From positions 1 through 15,216 of the forward strand of contig JASLDD010000013.1 of assembly GCA_030151725.1 (NCBI GenBank): DNA of 15,216 bases, given 5' to 3'. Made by a program: the position numbers and the translations under genes. Below are positions 1-7,177 of this stretch, one piece after another. How positions within the stretch are numbered: the stretch's first letter is position 1; every line of letters starts with the position of its first letter. The notes below the pieces were generated by a model. That model was not told the origin of the DNA, searched no databases, and worked only from the letters and a program-made list of their open reading frames with translations. This stretch comes from Solirubrobacteraceae bacterium. GTDB lineage: Bacteria > Actinomycetota > Thermoleophilia > Solirubrobacterales > Solirubrobacteraceae.

Positions 1-534
1 GGCAACGGCACAGCTGAGATCTTCCACAGCCGCGCCGACGTGCTGTTCGCCAGCATCCATCAGGTCCCCCTCTTCCCTGGGACGGGCCTGCTCCAGGACG
101 TGGGCTCGGGAGAGGGCGAGGGCTACACGATCAACCTTCCCGTCCCGCCGGGCTCTGAGGAGCCGCTGTGGCTCCAGCTGCTCGACCGCGTGGTGCTGCC
201 GGCGGCCGTCGCCTTCGCGCCGGATTTGGTGCTGGTCTCGGCTGGATTCGACGCCCATGCGCTGGACCCGCTGGCGGAATGTCGTCTGAGTACAGGATCG
301 TTCGTGGAGATGGCGGCACGGGTGCGCACGCTGGCGGATCGGGCGGGCATACCGCTTGGTGTAGTGCTGGAGGGCGGCTACAACCGCGACGTGCTCGCCG
401 AGTGCGTGTGCGCGACACTGCCGGCGCTGGCAGGGGAGGTCGTGGCTAGACAGCCTGTCGTGTCCCTCGACGGCGAGCTCGACCCGATTGCCGAGCGGGC
501 ACAGGCCCACCTGTCTCGCTATTGGCCGCTCTGA
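1..534 (+). CDS. Histone deacetylase family protein, C-terminal part (5' end outside window)
   Basis: The frame is open from base 1 to a TGA at 532-534, giving 177 visible residues; the start lies upstream of the window. The fragment opens with GNGT, which in this family directly follows the active-site His-His pair. It continues with FPGTG (residues 25-29), SAGFDAH (80-86, whose Asp84 matches a zinc-ligand aspartate) and LEGGYN (123-128, whose Tyr127 matches the transition-state tyrosine). These are hallmarks of the arginase/deacetylase fold shared by class II HDACs, acetoin-utilisation AcuC and acetylpolyamine amidohydrolases. The expected chemistry is zinc-dependent removal of an acetyl group from a lysine or polyamine; the substrate cannot be read from the sequence. 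The gene converges on the phosphofructokinase gene with only 9 bases between the stops, and no clear terminator hairpin is visible there. The family call is firm and the substrate unknown. Confidence 0.92.
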   Translation, partial: GNGTAEIFHSRADVLFASIHQVPLFPGTGLLQDVGSGEGEGYTINLPVPPGSEEPLWLQLLDRVVLPAAVAFAPDLVLVSAGFDAHALDPLAECRLSTGSFVEMAARVRTLADRAGIPLGVVLEGGYNRDVLAECVCATLPALAGEVVARQPVVSLDGELDPIAERAQAHLSRYWPL

Positions 535-543
535 GCAGAAGCC

Positions 544-1581
544 TCAGCCGAAGAACAGCTCGGCAGTTCTATACAGCGAGGGGTCCAGCAGCTTGGGCTC
601 GCGCAGGGCCTCATCGAGTGAGACCTCCACGATGCCTGTGCTGCGCAGAGCAACCATCGTGCCGAAGCGCCCGGCAGCCACGGCATCGAGGGCGGCCACG
701 CCGAAGCGGGTGGCCAGCACGCGGTCATAGGCCACAGGCGTGCCGCCACGCTGCACGTGGCCGAGGATCGTCACGCGGGTCTCATACCCGGTGCGCTGCT
801 CGATCTCGGCCTCCAGCGTCACGCCGATGCCCCCTAGGCGCGCGTGGCCGAAGGCGTCGGTGGCCGTTCCGGGTCTGACCTGCAGCGTTCCCTCCTTCGG
901 CGTGGCGCCCTCGGCGACGACCACGATCGAGAAGCTACGACCGCGTTGATGGCGGCTGCGCAGGTGCGAGACGACCTCCTCGATGTCAAACGGGCGCTCC
1001 GGTACGAGGATCGCGTCGGCACCGCCCGCGATTCCGGAGTGCGTGGCGATCCAGCCGGCGTGCCTGCCCATGACCTCCACCACCATCACGCGATTGTGCG
1101 ACTCGGCGGTCGTGTGCAGACGGTCGATGGCATCGGTAACGATCTGCACGGCCGTCTGGAAGCCGAACGTCACGTCGGTGCCGCCGAGGTCGTTGTCGAT
1201 CGTCTTGGGGACTCCCACGATCGCCACTCCCTCACGGTGCAAGCGCAATGCGACCCCGAGCGTGTCCTCGCCGCCGATCGGGATCAGAGCGTCCACACCC
1301 CGCTGCTCGAGCGTGCGGCGGATGCGCGTGGTGCCGTCCTGTCCATCGGCGTAGGGGTTCGTACGAGAGGTGCCGAGGATCGTCCCGCCGCGCGGGAGGA
1401 TGCCGGCGGTGCTTTGGAGCGTCAGCTCATCGGCGCGATCCTCGAGTACACCGGCCCAGCCGTGGCGGAAGCCGAGGAAGCTGTGCTCGTCGCGGGCGAG
1501 GCCGCTGCGCACAACGGCGCGAATGACGGCGTTCAAGCCGGGACAATCGCCTCCTCCCGTCAGCAGTCCTATGCGCGCCAT
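544..1581 (-). CDS. 6-phosphofructokinase, PPi-type active-site residues
   Basis: 345 residues, a normal length for a bacterial PfkA-family enzyme, which phosphorylates fructose 6-phosphate to the 1,6-bisphosphate in glycolysis. Visible motifs are TGGGDCPGLN (8-17), GGEDT (103-107), PKTIDND (125-131, with the catalytic Asp129), MGRHAGW (171-177) and GHVQRGGTPVAYDR (274-287). In ATP-dependent E. coli PfkA the two donor-determining positions are Gly104 (in GGDGS) and Gly124 (before TIDND). Here they are Asp106 and Lys126, the combination known from pyrophosphate-dependent PFKs of actinomycetes such as Amycolatopsis. I therefore infer a PPi-dependent, reversible enzyme, although donor use was not tested. 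The ATG lies 19 bases after the stop of the HD-GYP gene, so the two are probably cotranscribed, and no strong Shine-Dalgarno is visible. The family call is very firm; the donor call is moderate to good. Confidence 0.95.
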   Translation of the reverse strand: MARIGLLTGGGDCPGLNAVIRAVVRSGLARDEHSFLGFRHGWAGVLEDRADELTLQSTAGILPRGGTILGTSRTNPYADGQDGTTRIRRTLEQRGVDALIPIGGEDTLGVALRLHREGVAIVGVPKTIDNDLGGTDVTFGFQTAVQIVTDAIDRLHTTAESHNRVMVVEVMGRHAGWIATHSGIAGGADAILVPERPFDIEEVVSHLRSRHQRGRSFSIVVVAEGATPKEGTLQVRPGTATDAFGHARLGGIGVTLEAEIEQRTGYETRVTILGHVQRGGTPVAYDRVLATRFGVAALDAVAAGRFGTMVALRSTGIVEVSLDEALREPKLLDPSLYRTAELFFG

Positions 1582-1600
1582 CGTTTGAAGCTAGCGCCTA

Positions 1601-2668
1601 TCAGTCCTGGTAGGCGTGGCGGATGTCCTCAACGTCCTCCATGGCACCCATGAACGTGTCGAGCATCTCTGGATCGAAGTGCGTGCCACGTTCCGAGCGC
1701 ATGGTCTCGATGGCGAGCTTGGCTGGAAACGCCGGCCTGTAGACGCGGTCGGAGGTCAGCGCGTCGAACACGTCGGCGACGGCCGCGATCCGCCCCTCGC
1801 GGGGGACCTCGTCGCCTCCGAGACCGCGCGGGTAGCCGCTGCCGTCCCACCACTCGTGGTGTGTGCGTGCCACCAGTGCCCCGACTTGCACGACCTCGGA
1901 CGGCGAGCCGGCGAGCATCTCGTAGCCGATTTCGGCATGTGTCTCGATGACTTTGCGCTCCTGTGAGTCGAGCTTGCCGTGCTTGAGCAAGATTCCATCC
2001 GGGATGGCGACCTTGCCCACGTCGTGCAGCTGGCTTGCCAGCCGCAGCTGCTCGCACTCCTGCTCCTCGAGGCCCAACCGTCTGGCGAGGATCTGGCAGT
2101 AGGAGCTCATGCGCCGCAGGTGATGCCCGGTCTCCTCGTCGCGGAACTCGACCAGGCGGGCTAGTCGCAGGATGGTCTCGGCCTGAGATACCCACACCTC
2201 GCCCTTCGACACCTGCAGTTCTTGAAGCGCGCCCTCGAGTCGATGGCTGCGATCCTGGAGCGTGGTCTCCAGCGTGCGCACGAGTCGTGCGTTCTCCTGC
2301 TCGCGCCGCCGCCGGTGCAGCGCGTTGGCGACGTTTATCAGCAGCTCCCCGGAGCGCACAGGCTTGACCATGTAGCCGTAGGCACCGTGCTCGATGGCGC
2401 TCATCGCCAGCCCTTGATCGTCCTCGCCCGTGACCATCATCACGGCCGTGGCGGGATATGAAGCGCGGATGTGGGTGAGGAGATCCATGCCCGACTCGCC
2501 GGGCATGTTCACGTCGAGCAGGGCAAGCGAGTAAGTGCCGTCAGCGAGAAGCTCGCGAGCGCCGGCTGCGCCGCCCACGCCATCGCAGCCGTAGCCACTG
2601 TCGCGCAGCACACGCTCCGCCCAGCGTCGTAGGGGCTCGTCGTCGTCCACGATCAGCAGTTCCCTCAT
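1601..2668 (-). CDS. Response regulator with HD-GYP domain (cyclic-di-GMP phosphodiesterase)
   Basis: 355 residues from the ATG at 2668. An N-terminal receiver domain (about 1-118) has the acidic cluster VDDDE, phosphoacceptor Asp52 in LLDVNMP, Thr80 and Lys102. A helical, probably coiled-coil linker (about 120-165) follows. The HD-GYP domain covers about 165-345 and has HDVGK (215-219), THAEIG, HHE (270-272), DGSGYP (275-280) and AVADVFDALTSDRVYRP. All these metal-binding and GYP residues are intact, so an active RpfG-like hydrolase of cyclic di-GMP is expected, switched by phosphorylation. An ATG at 2686 would add six residues. I prefer 2668 because receiver domains usually start immediately before this strand, and GGAGGG and AGGG lie upstream of it. 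The start is interlocked with the stop of the hybrid kinase (TGA at 2670-2672). That kinase is the obvious phosphodonor, by inference from context. Confidence 0.93.
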   Translation of the reverse strand: MRELLIVDDDEPLRRWAERVLRDSGYGCDGVGGAAGARELLADGTYSLALLDVNMPGESGMDLLTHIRASYPATAVMMVTGEDDQGLAMSAIEHGAYGYMVKPVRSGELLINVANALHRRRREQENARLVRTLETTLQDRSHRLEGALQELQVSKGEVWVSQAETILRLARLVEFRDEETGHHLRRMSSYCQILARRLGLEEQECEQLRLASQLHDVGKVAIPDGILLKHGKLDSQERKVIETHAEIGYEMLAGSPSEVVQVGALVARTHHEWWDGSGYPRGLGGDEVPREGRIAAVADVFDALTSDRVYRPAFPAKLAIETMRSERGTHFDPEMLDTFMGAMEDVEDIRHAYQD

Positions 2669-2669
2669 C

Positions 2670-4220
2670 TCATCCCTGCCCTCCATTGCGTCCCCCCGGA
2701 TCGATCGATCCTTGACTCAGCACCTCCCCGACCTTCTCCAGCAGGCTCGTGGCGGTGAACGGCTTCTCGACCAGCACCATCCCCTGATCGAGATGGCCAC
2801 CCGAGTCGAGGATCGGCTGGGCGAAGCCCGACATGAAGATGACTTTGATGTCTGGGCGCAGGCGACGGATCTCCTCCGCCAGCTGAGGGCCGTGCATCTG
2901 GGGCATGATCACGTCGCTCAACAGCAGGTCGATCGACGAGTTGCGAGCGCCGGCCAACGCCAACGCTTCGGCCCCGTGAGCCGCAACCAGCACTTCGTAG
3001 CCCGCGCCTTTGAGGATGCGCCCGGTTACGTCCCGCAGGGCGTCCTCATCCTCGACGAGCAGGATCGAGGCGTCGCCCCTCAGCACTGCTGCGTCGAGCG
3101 TCGGCTCCTGTTCCAGGAGCGGCAGCTCTGTGGCGGGGAGCAGGGCTGTGAACGTGGTTCCAACTCCCAGCTCGGAGTAGATCTGGGCTCTACCGCCGGC
3201 TTGCTGGACAATGCCGTATACGGTGGCCAGCCCCAGGCCAGTGCCTTGGCCGGCGGCCTTGGTCGTGAAGAACGGATCGAACGCTCTTTCGGCCACCTCG
3301 CGAGGCATGCCGTTGCCGCTGTCGCTGACACGCAATCTGACGTGCGGGCCGGGCGTGAGATCGGAGCGCGGCGCCGTGTACTGCTCGTCGAGGTCGACGT
3401 TGGCAGTGTCGATCGTCAGGGTACCTCCGTCCGGCATCGCGTCGCGAGCGTTGACGGCAAGGTTGACGAGGATCTGCTCGAGCTGCCCCGGATCGATGAG
3501 GACTGAACGTAGGTTCTCAGGGAGTCCGTTGCAGAGCTCGATGTGCTCGCCGAGCGTGCGTCTCAGCAACTGCTCGACATCCCGGACGACCGAGTTGACG
3601 TCGATGACCTCGGGCTGGATCACCTCGCGCCGGGCGAATGCCAGCAACTGATGGGTGAGGTGCGCCGCGCGCTGCGCCGCCCGGCTGATCTGCTCGACAT
3701 CCGCGCGCATTGTGGCGCGCTCGGCGTCTGTCTGGGCGGGCGCATCGGCGCACAGGTCCGCGGTGACGAAGTCGGCGTAGTTGATGATCACGGCGAGCAG
3801 GTTGTTGAAGTCGTGGGCGATCCCGCCGGCCAGCTCGCCGAGACTCTCAAGGCGCCGAGAATGATTGAGCTGGTTCGTCAATCGCTCGCGCTCCGCTTCA
3901 GCCTCCAGCCGCTCCTTTTCGCGGACGACCGCTACGCGTTCGCTGATGTCGCGGATGGCGGCCGTGGCGAGTGTCCCACCGTCGTCGAGCAGGAGGCTCG
4001 AGAGGCTGATCTCAGCGGGGAACTCGCTCCCGTCACGACGCCGACCGGACAGCTCGAGCCCTAGGCCCATGGAGCGGGTACGCGGGTCAGCGAAGTAATC
4101 GGCACGGTGGGCGCGATGGGCAGCCGTGAAGCGCTCGGGGAGCAGCAGCTCGACCGGTCGGCCGATCAGCTCATCGCGCGGGTAACCGAAGAGGACCTCC
4201 GCTTGGCCGTTGGCGAGCAC
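2670..4220 (-). CDS. Hybrid sensor histidine kinase (PAS - HisKA - HATPase - receiver)
   Basis: 516 residues from the first ordinary start, a GTG at 4218-4220, but the true start is probably upstream (see 4221-4310). From that GTG the order is: the remainder of a PAS domain (1-95), a coiled-coil linker (95-125), HisKA with phospho-acceptor His136 in GGIAHDFNNLLA, and HATPase with N box NLAVNARDAM (253-262), G1 DSGNGM (300-305), FDPFFTTK (314-321) and G2 GTGLGLATVYGIV (326-338). A C-terminal receiver (about 384-505) carries Asp436 in LLLSDVIMP and Lys487. No membrane segment is visible, so a cytosolic PAS sensor is likely; its ligand is unknown. This is the NtrB-like AHDFNN type of kinase with an attached receiver. 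The next gene downstream encodes a receiver/HD-GYP protein and overlaps or abuts this stop, which suggests a phosphorelay to cyclic-di-GMP turnover. Confidence 0.93.
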   Translation of the reverse strand: MLANGQAEVLFGYPRDELIGRPVELLLPERFTAAHRAHRADYFADPRTRSMGLGLELSGRRRDGSEFPAEISLSSLLLDDGGTLATAAIRDISERVAVVREKERLEAEAERERLTNQLNHSRRLESLGELAGGIAHDFNNLLAVIINYADFVTADLCADAPAQTDAERATMRADVEQISRAAQRAAHLTHQLLAFARREVIQPEVIDVNSVVRDVEQLLRRTLGEHIELCNGLPENLRSVLIDPGQLEQILVNLAVNARDAMPDGGTLTIDTANVDLDEQYTAPRSDLTPGPHVRLRVSDSGNGMPREVAERAFDPFFTTKAAGQGTGLGLATVYGIVQQAGGRAQIYSELGVGTTFTALLPATELPLLEQEPTLDAAVLRGDASILLVEDEDALRDVTGRILKGAGYEVLVAAHGAEALALAGARNSSIDLLLSDVIMPQMHGPQLAEEIRRLRPDIKVIFMSGFAQPILDSGGHLDQGMVLVEKPFTATSLLEKVGEVLSQGSIDPGGRNGGQG

Positions 4221-4310
4221 GATCTCGCCAGTGGCGCAGATCCCGATGAAGGCGTCGGGAATCAGCTCCAGCAGCGCTGTGTGGGAGATGAGCTCCCGCA
4301 GGCGTTCCGT
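4221..4310 (-). other. Probable N-terminal coding extension of the hybrid kinase, starting at ACG
   Basis: The kinase frame is open for 30 more codons above the GTG, back to an in-frame TAG at 4311-4313. Those codons read ERLRELISHTALLELIPDA, then FIGICATGEIV, which is the normal beginning of a PAS domain (the LLELIPDAFIGI type). The GTG at 4220 would cut the PAS fold in its first strands. No ATG, GTG or TTG occurs in the extension. The first codon after the TAG is ACG (4308-4310), and it sits 8 bases after a strong GGGAGG at 4319-4324. The simplest reading is that coding begins at this ACG, either as a rare start or as an ATG altered by mutation or sequence error. That would give 546 residues. 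A CTG at 4299-4301 is the other candidate. Confidence 0.6.
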
Positions 4311-4394
4311 CTAAATCGCCTCCCTGCGCGCTACGTTCGGGCTCCGTAGTCGAGCCTGGTCAAGCTGGGCCGCTAGTCGAGGCTCCCTGATCCA

Positions 4395-4423
4395 ATTATC
4401 AGTCTATACGAATCAATCTGTAA
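4395..4423 (-). promoter_or_regulatory. Candidate sigma-70 promoter for the hybrid kinase operon
   Basis: In the AT-richer 146-base gap between the binding-protein stop and the kinase, the minus strand carries TTACAG (4418-4423), a 17-base spacer and GATAAT (4395-4400). The -10 differs from TATAAT at one base; the -35 is weak. Transcription from it would start near 4388 and leave a leader of roughly 80 bases before the proposed kinase start. The rest of the gap (4311-4456) shows no gene and no convincing terminator. This is pattern-based only. Confidence 0.4.
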
Positions 4424-4456
4424 TGCGAGCTAATCGGTAGTAGTCCCCCGCAACCC

Positions 4457-5500
4457 TCAGATCCCTTCCCCCGGCAGGAACTCGTCGGTGAACGGAGGCA
4501 GGCCCGCGCCGGGATCGTGCGTGAGCAGCTTGTGCGCGAACATCCAGCTGCCGAAGGCGGCCCAGGCGGTCGGGTCCTGCCACCCGTAGGGCTTGCCCGA
4601 AGTAGTCGGTTGGGCTGCGGCGAGGGTTTGCTTGATCGATTCCAGCTGGAGCTTTGGTTCGAGCGACGGGTTGGCCTTGACCAGGAGCGTGGAGGCGGCG
4701 GCGGGGTTGGCGCGCACCTCGCGCTCACCGCGGGTGAGCGCCTGCAGGAAGGCGCGCAGGTCCTGGCCGCGGGTGCGCGCCTCGTCCGCGCGCACGACGA
4801 GCACGAGCTCGTTGTAGGTGGGCACGCCGGCCTGATCGACGGGGATGACCGTGGGGTGCTTGTGGGCGAGGCGCAGCTGGATGGCCTCGTAGTTCCAGAA
4901 GCCGCCCAGTGTCGCGTCGACCTTGCCGGAGAGCATCGCCGGCACGAGGTTGAAGCCGACGTTGACTTCGTGAGCCGAGCTGGGGTTGACGCCGGCGTGC
5001 TGCAGCGCGGTGCGCAGCTCGGCTGCCTGGTAGGCGATGCCGGCCGTCCCCACACTCTTGCCCGCCAGGTCGGCCACGCTCGAGATGTGCGCGGAGGGCA
5101 ACGCGATGATCGATGTCAGGGGCCGTTGCACGAGCGCCCCGATGGAGACCAGCTTCAGACCCTGATCGCGGGCCAGCAGCAGCTCGGGCTCGTAGGAGAT
5201 GGCCATGTCGACCTTGCCGGCGGCGAGCAGCTTGAGCGGTTCGGCGGGATCGGCGGGCGACTCGGGCTTGACGTCCAGTCCCACCGCCCGGAAGTCGCCG
5301 TGGGCGATCGCCGAGTACAGCGGCGCGTGATCGGCGTTGGGGAAGAAGTCGAGCATCACGCTGAAGGGCTTGACGGCCGGGGTGGAGAGCGAGTCCTGCT
5401 TTGTCCCGCATGCCGACAGCGCGACGGCGCAGCAGAGCAGGAGCAGGCATGCGCCGAGGAGCATCGCGCTGCGACGGCGGTTGGATTGCGGCTTGGTCAA
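4457..5500 (-). CDS. thiY: Thiamine-precursor ABC transporter, substrate-binding lipoprotein (ThiY-like)
   Basis: 347 residues from a TTG at 5498-5500. The TTG overlaps the permease stop as TTGA and is preceded by GAGGAGAG. An ATG at 5464 would give 335 residues. The N-terminus is a lipoprotein signal: NRRR, a hydrophobic run, then lipobox LSAC with Cys31 as the lipidated residue. The mature part is an NMT1/THI5-type periplasmic-binding fold with DFFPNADHAPLY (51-62), ESPADPAEPLKLLAAGKVDMAI (80-101) and ISYEPELLLARDQG. These are close to those of ThiY proteins that bind formylaminopyrimidine or hydroxymethylpyrimidine for thiamine salvage. The operon leader is a TPP riboswitch, which supports a thiamine-related ligand; which precursor is bound is inference. 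It is the last gene of the operon, anchored outside the membrane to deliver substrate to the permease. Confidence 0.88.
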   Translation of the reverse strand: MTKPQSNRRRSAMLLGACLLLLCCAVALSACGTKQDSLSTPAVKPFSVMLDFFPNADHAPLYSAIAHGDFRAVGLDVKPESPADPAEPLKLLAAGKVDMAISYEPELLLARDQGLKLVSIGALVQRPLTSIIALPSAHISSVADLAGKSVGTAGIAYQAAELRTALQHAGVNPSSAHEVNVGFNLVPAMLSGKVDATLGGFWNYEAIQLRLAHKHPTVIPVDQAGVPTYNELVLVVRADEARTRGQDLRAFLQALTRGEREVRANPAAASTLLVKANPSLEPKLQLESIKQTLAAAQPTTSGKPYGWQDPTAWAAFGSWMFAHKLLTHDPGAGLPPFTDEFLPGEGI

Positions 5501-6276
5501 CGGGTCTCTCCTCGGGTTGGGATGCTCCAGGGGGCAAGGCGGCGCTGGGCCACGGCCAGCGCATAGAAGCAGGCGACGGCGAAGGCGATCAGGATGACGG
5601 TCCCGGCATACGCGCGCGGCGCCTGGAAGTTCACGTCGGTGACGATCTCGCGGCCGAGGCCCGGGTAGGCGCCGGTGGTGGGGGTGGCGGTCTCGGCGAT
5701 GAACGCGCCGATGACGCCAATGGCGAGCGCTATCCGTGCGCCGCTCAAGGCGGCCGGGAGCGCCGCTGGGAGCTCGGCGAAGCGAAACGCCTGCCACCGC
5801 GAGGCATCGAGGGTGCGCAGCAGCTTGGGCTGCTCGGGGTCCACGGCCGCGAGGCCGTCGACGGTCGCGACGACGACGGGGAAGAAGCAGATGAGGGCGA
5901 TCACGACGAGCTTGGGGAAGAGGCCAAAGCCCCACCAGAAGACCAGCAGCACGCCGATGACGGGGATGGGGATGGCCTGCGATCCGACGGCCAGGGGGTA
6001 GGCGGCGCGTCGCAGCAGCGGTGAGAGGTGGAGGGCGACGGCCAGTGCGAAGCCGCTCAAGAGCGCGAGCGCGAGACCGAGGGCCACCTCCTCGGCGGTG
6101 ACCGCGAAGTTCCTCCACAGCAGATCTCCGTTGTTCCACAGCGCTGCCGCCACAGCATGGGGTGCGGGCAGCAGGTCGGCTTCGACATCGGCCACATCGA
6201 CATAGATCTCCCAGGCGCCCAGCAGCACTGCGGCGAGCAGGATCGCCGGCAGGGCGTTGATGGCCTTGCGTCTCAT
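5497..6276 (-). CDS. thiX: Thiamine-precursor ABC transporter permease (ThiX-like)
   Basis: 259 residues from the ATG at 6274-6276, which overlaps the ATPase stop as ATGA. The frame continues upstream to 6498, but that part is an Arg/Pro-rich shadow of the ATPase gene. About six membrane segments are visible (near 8-24, 62-84, 93-115, 122-142, 180-198 and 222-244). The BPD_transp_1/EAA cytoplasmic loop is ELPAALPAALSGARIALAIGVIGAFIAE (168-195), the contact site for the ATPase. The protein resembles SsuC/TauC/ThiX-type permeases that pair with NMT1-family binding proteins. Its stop overlaps the start of the binding-protein gene by four bases, so the three genes are probably translationally coupled. 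Specificity for a thiamine pyrimidine precursor is inferred from the riboswitch and the binding protein, not from the permease itself. Confidence 0.88.
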   Translation of the reverse strand: MRRKAINALPAILLAAVLLGAWEIYVDVADVEADLLPAPHAVAAALWNNGDLLWRNFAVTAEEVALGLALALLSGFALAVALHLSPLLRRAAYPLAVGSQAIPIPVIGVLLVFWWGFGLFPKLVVIALICFFPVVVATVDGLAAVDPEQPKLLRTLDASRWQAFRFAELPAALPAALSGARIALAIGVIGAFIAETATPTTGAYPGLGREIVTDVNFQAPRAYAGTVILIAFAVACFYALAVAQRRLAPWSIPTRGETR

Positions 6277-7049
6277 GCCCGCGACCCTGTCGCGAGGATC
6301 TCGAGCGCGTGCTCGCGCAGGGCCACGACCTCGCTGCGCGCGCGCGGCCGTGGCAGCTCGACGTCCAGCTGTGCGATCACGCGGCCGGGCCGCGGCGAGA
6401 GGATCGCCACGCGGTCGGCGAGCAGGACGGCCTCCTCGACATCGTGGGTGACGAGAACCACGGTGCGGGGCTCTCGAAGGAGGGTCCGAGCGAGCCACTC
6501 CTGCATCTCGCCGCGGGTGATCGCGTCGAGCGCTCCGAAGGGCTCATCGAGACACAGGACCGGCTTGCCGGAGAGCAGGGTGCGCAGAAAGGCCACCCGC
6601 TGGCGCATGCCGCCGGAGAGCTCGCTAGGCCGCGCCCGCTGAAAGCCGTCGAGCCCCAGCTCGACGAACAGCGACTCGGCGCCGGCGCGCGCCTTTGCGC
6701 GCCCGAGGCCGGCGATGCGCAGTGCGAGCGCTGCGTTGTCGAGGGCGCTGAGCCAGGGCAGCAGGAGATCGCGCTGAGGCATCAGCACCGCAGGCGGGCA
6801 GACGATGGAGCCGGTGTCGGGGGACTGTAGTCGGCAGAGCAGCTCGAGCAGGGTGCTCTTGCCGCAGCCGCTCGGGCCGACCACTGCAACCAGCTCGCCG
6901 GGGCCCGCGCGAAGGGCGACGCTGTCGAGTGCCTGGACCCTGCCGCCGTTGACGCTCAGGTAGGTGCGGCTGACGTCTTGAAGGGCGATTGCGGCAGTGT
7001 CCGGCTGCTCGACGGCCGGCTGTGCGCGAGGCTGCAGTTGGATCGGCAC
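6273..7049 (-). CDS. thiZ: Thiamine-precursor ABC transporter ATPase (ThiZ-like)
   Basis: 258 residues beginning at a GTG (7047-7049). The ATP-binding cassette is complete: Walker A GPSGCGKST (58-66), Q-loop Gln92, signature LSGGMRQR (144-151), Walker B VLCLDEP (164-170), D-loop FGALDA and switch His202 in VTHDVEEA. It belongs to the SsuB/TauB/ThiZ group of importer ATPases acting on the inner face of the membrane. The first gene of the operon, it starts immediately after the TPP riboswitch. The only good Shine-Dalgarno, AGGGAG at 7054-7059, is the conserved 3' end of the riboswitch, four bases before the GTG, so translation should fall when TPP binds. The stop overlaps the permease start as ATGA. 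Confidence 0.92.
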   Translation of the reverse strand: MPIQLQPRAQPAVEQPDTAAIALQDVSRTYLSVNGGRVQALDSVALRAGPGELVAVVGPSGCGKSTLLELLCRLQSPDTGSIVCPPAVLMPQRDLLLPWLSALDNAALALRIAGLGRAKARAGAESLFVELGLDGFQRARPSELSGGMRQRVAFLRTLLSGKPVLCLDEPFGALDAITRGEMQEWLARTLLREPRTVVLVTHDVEEAVLLADRVAILSPRPGRVIAQLDVELPRPRARSEVVALREHALEILATGSRA

Positions 7050-7051
7050 TG

Positions 7052-7156
7052 CGCTCCCTTCGCGGGCATTACCCCACAGGTTCTAAGGGTCGGCGCCGGG
7101 GGAATGAGCTTCCCGTGCGCCATCTCAGCCGGCCTACCCGCCAGCCCCCCTGGTGT
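7052..7156 (-). promoter_or_regulatory. TPP riboswitch (THI element)
   Basis: Read on the minus strand, the leader has the order of conserved blocks of the thiamine pyrophosphate riboswitch: CCAGGGGGGC (7144-7153), CTGAGA (7123-7128), ACCCTTAGAACCTG (7077-7090), a TGGG/GTAATG/CCCG hairpin (7063-7076) and GCGAAGGGAG (7054-7063). The variable P3 extension is visible as GGCGC (7117-7121) pairing with GCGCC (7092-7096), capped by GGGAA-GCTCA-TTCCC (7100-7114). The outermost P1 helix is not obvious by eye, so the ends are approximate. It sits immediately in front of the transporter operon. Because the Shine-Dalgarno lies inside the 3' core and no U-run terminator is seen, translational repression by TPP is the likely mechanism. 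Confidence 0.93.
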
Positions 7157-7177
7157 GTGTCTGCTCTGGCGTCGATG

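Noticed and set aside
4314..4394. Upstream continuation of the kinase frame above the TAG, as a possible broken longer gene
   Set aside because: The frame meets another TAG within about 30 codons, has no start codon and shows no PAS-like or other domain sequence.
4517..5566. 349-codon plus-strand frame opposite the binding-protein gene
   Set aside because: Antisense to a clear ThiY-like lipoprotein. The translated sequence is Gly/Arg/Val-biased with no recognisable domain.
5501..6139. N-terminal extension of the binding-protein frame
   Set aside because: The translation is Arg/Pro-rich and overlaps the permease gene. A proper signal peptide and lipobox begin only after the TTG at 5500.
6277..6498. 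N-terminal extension of the permease frame
   Set aside because: It overlaps the ATPase gene in another frame and is Arg-rich without hydrophobic segments. The ATG at 6276 gives the normal length and an ATGA junction.
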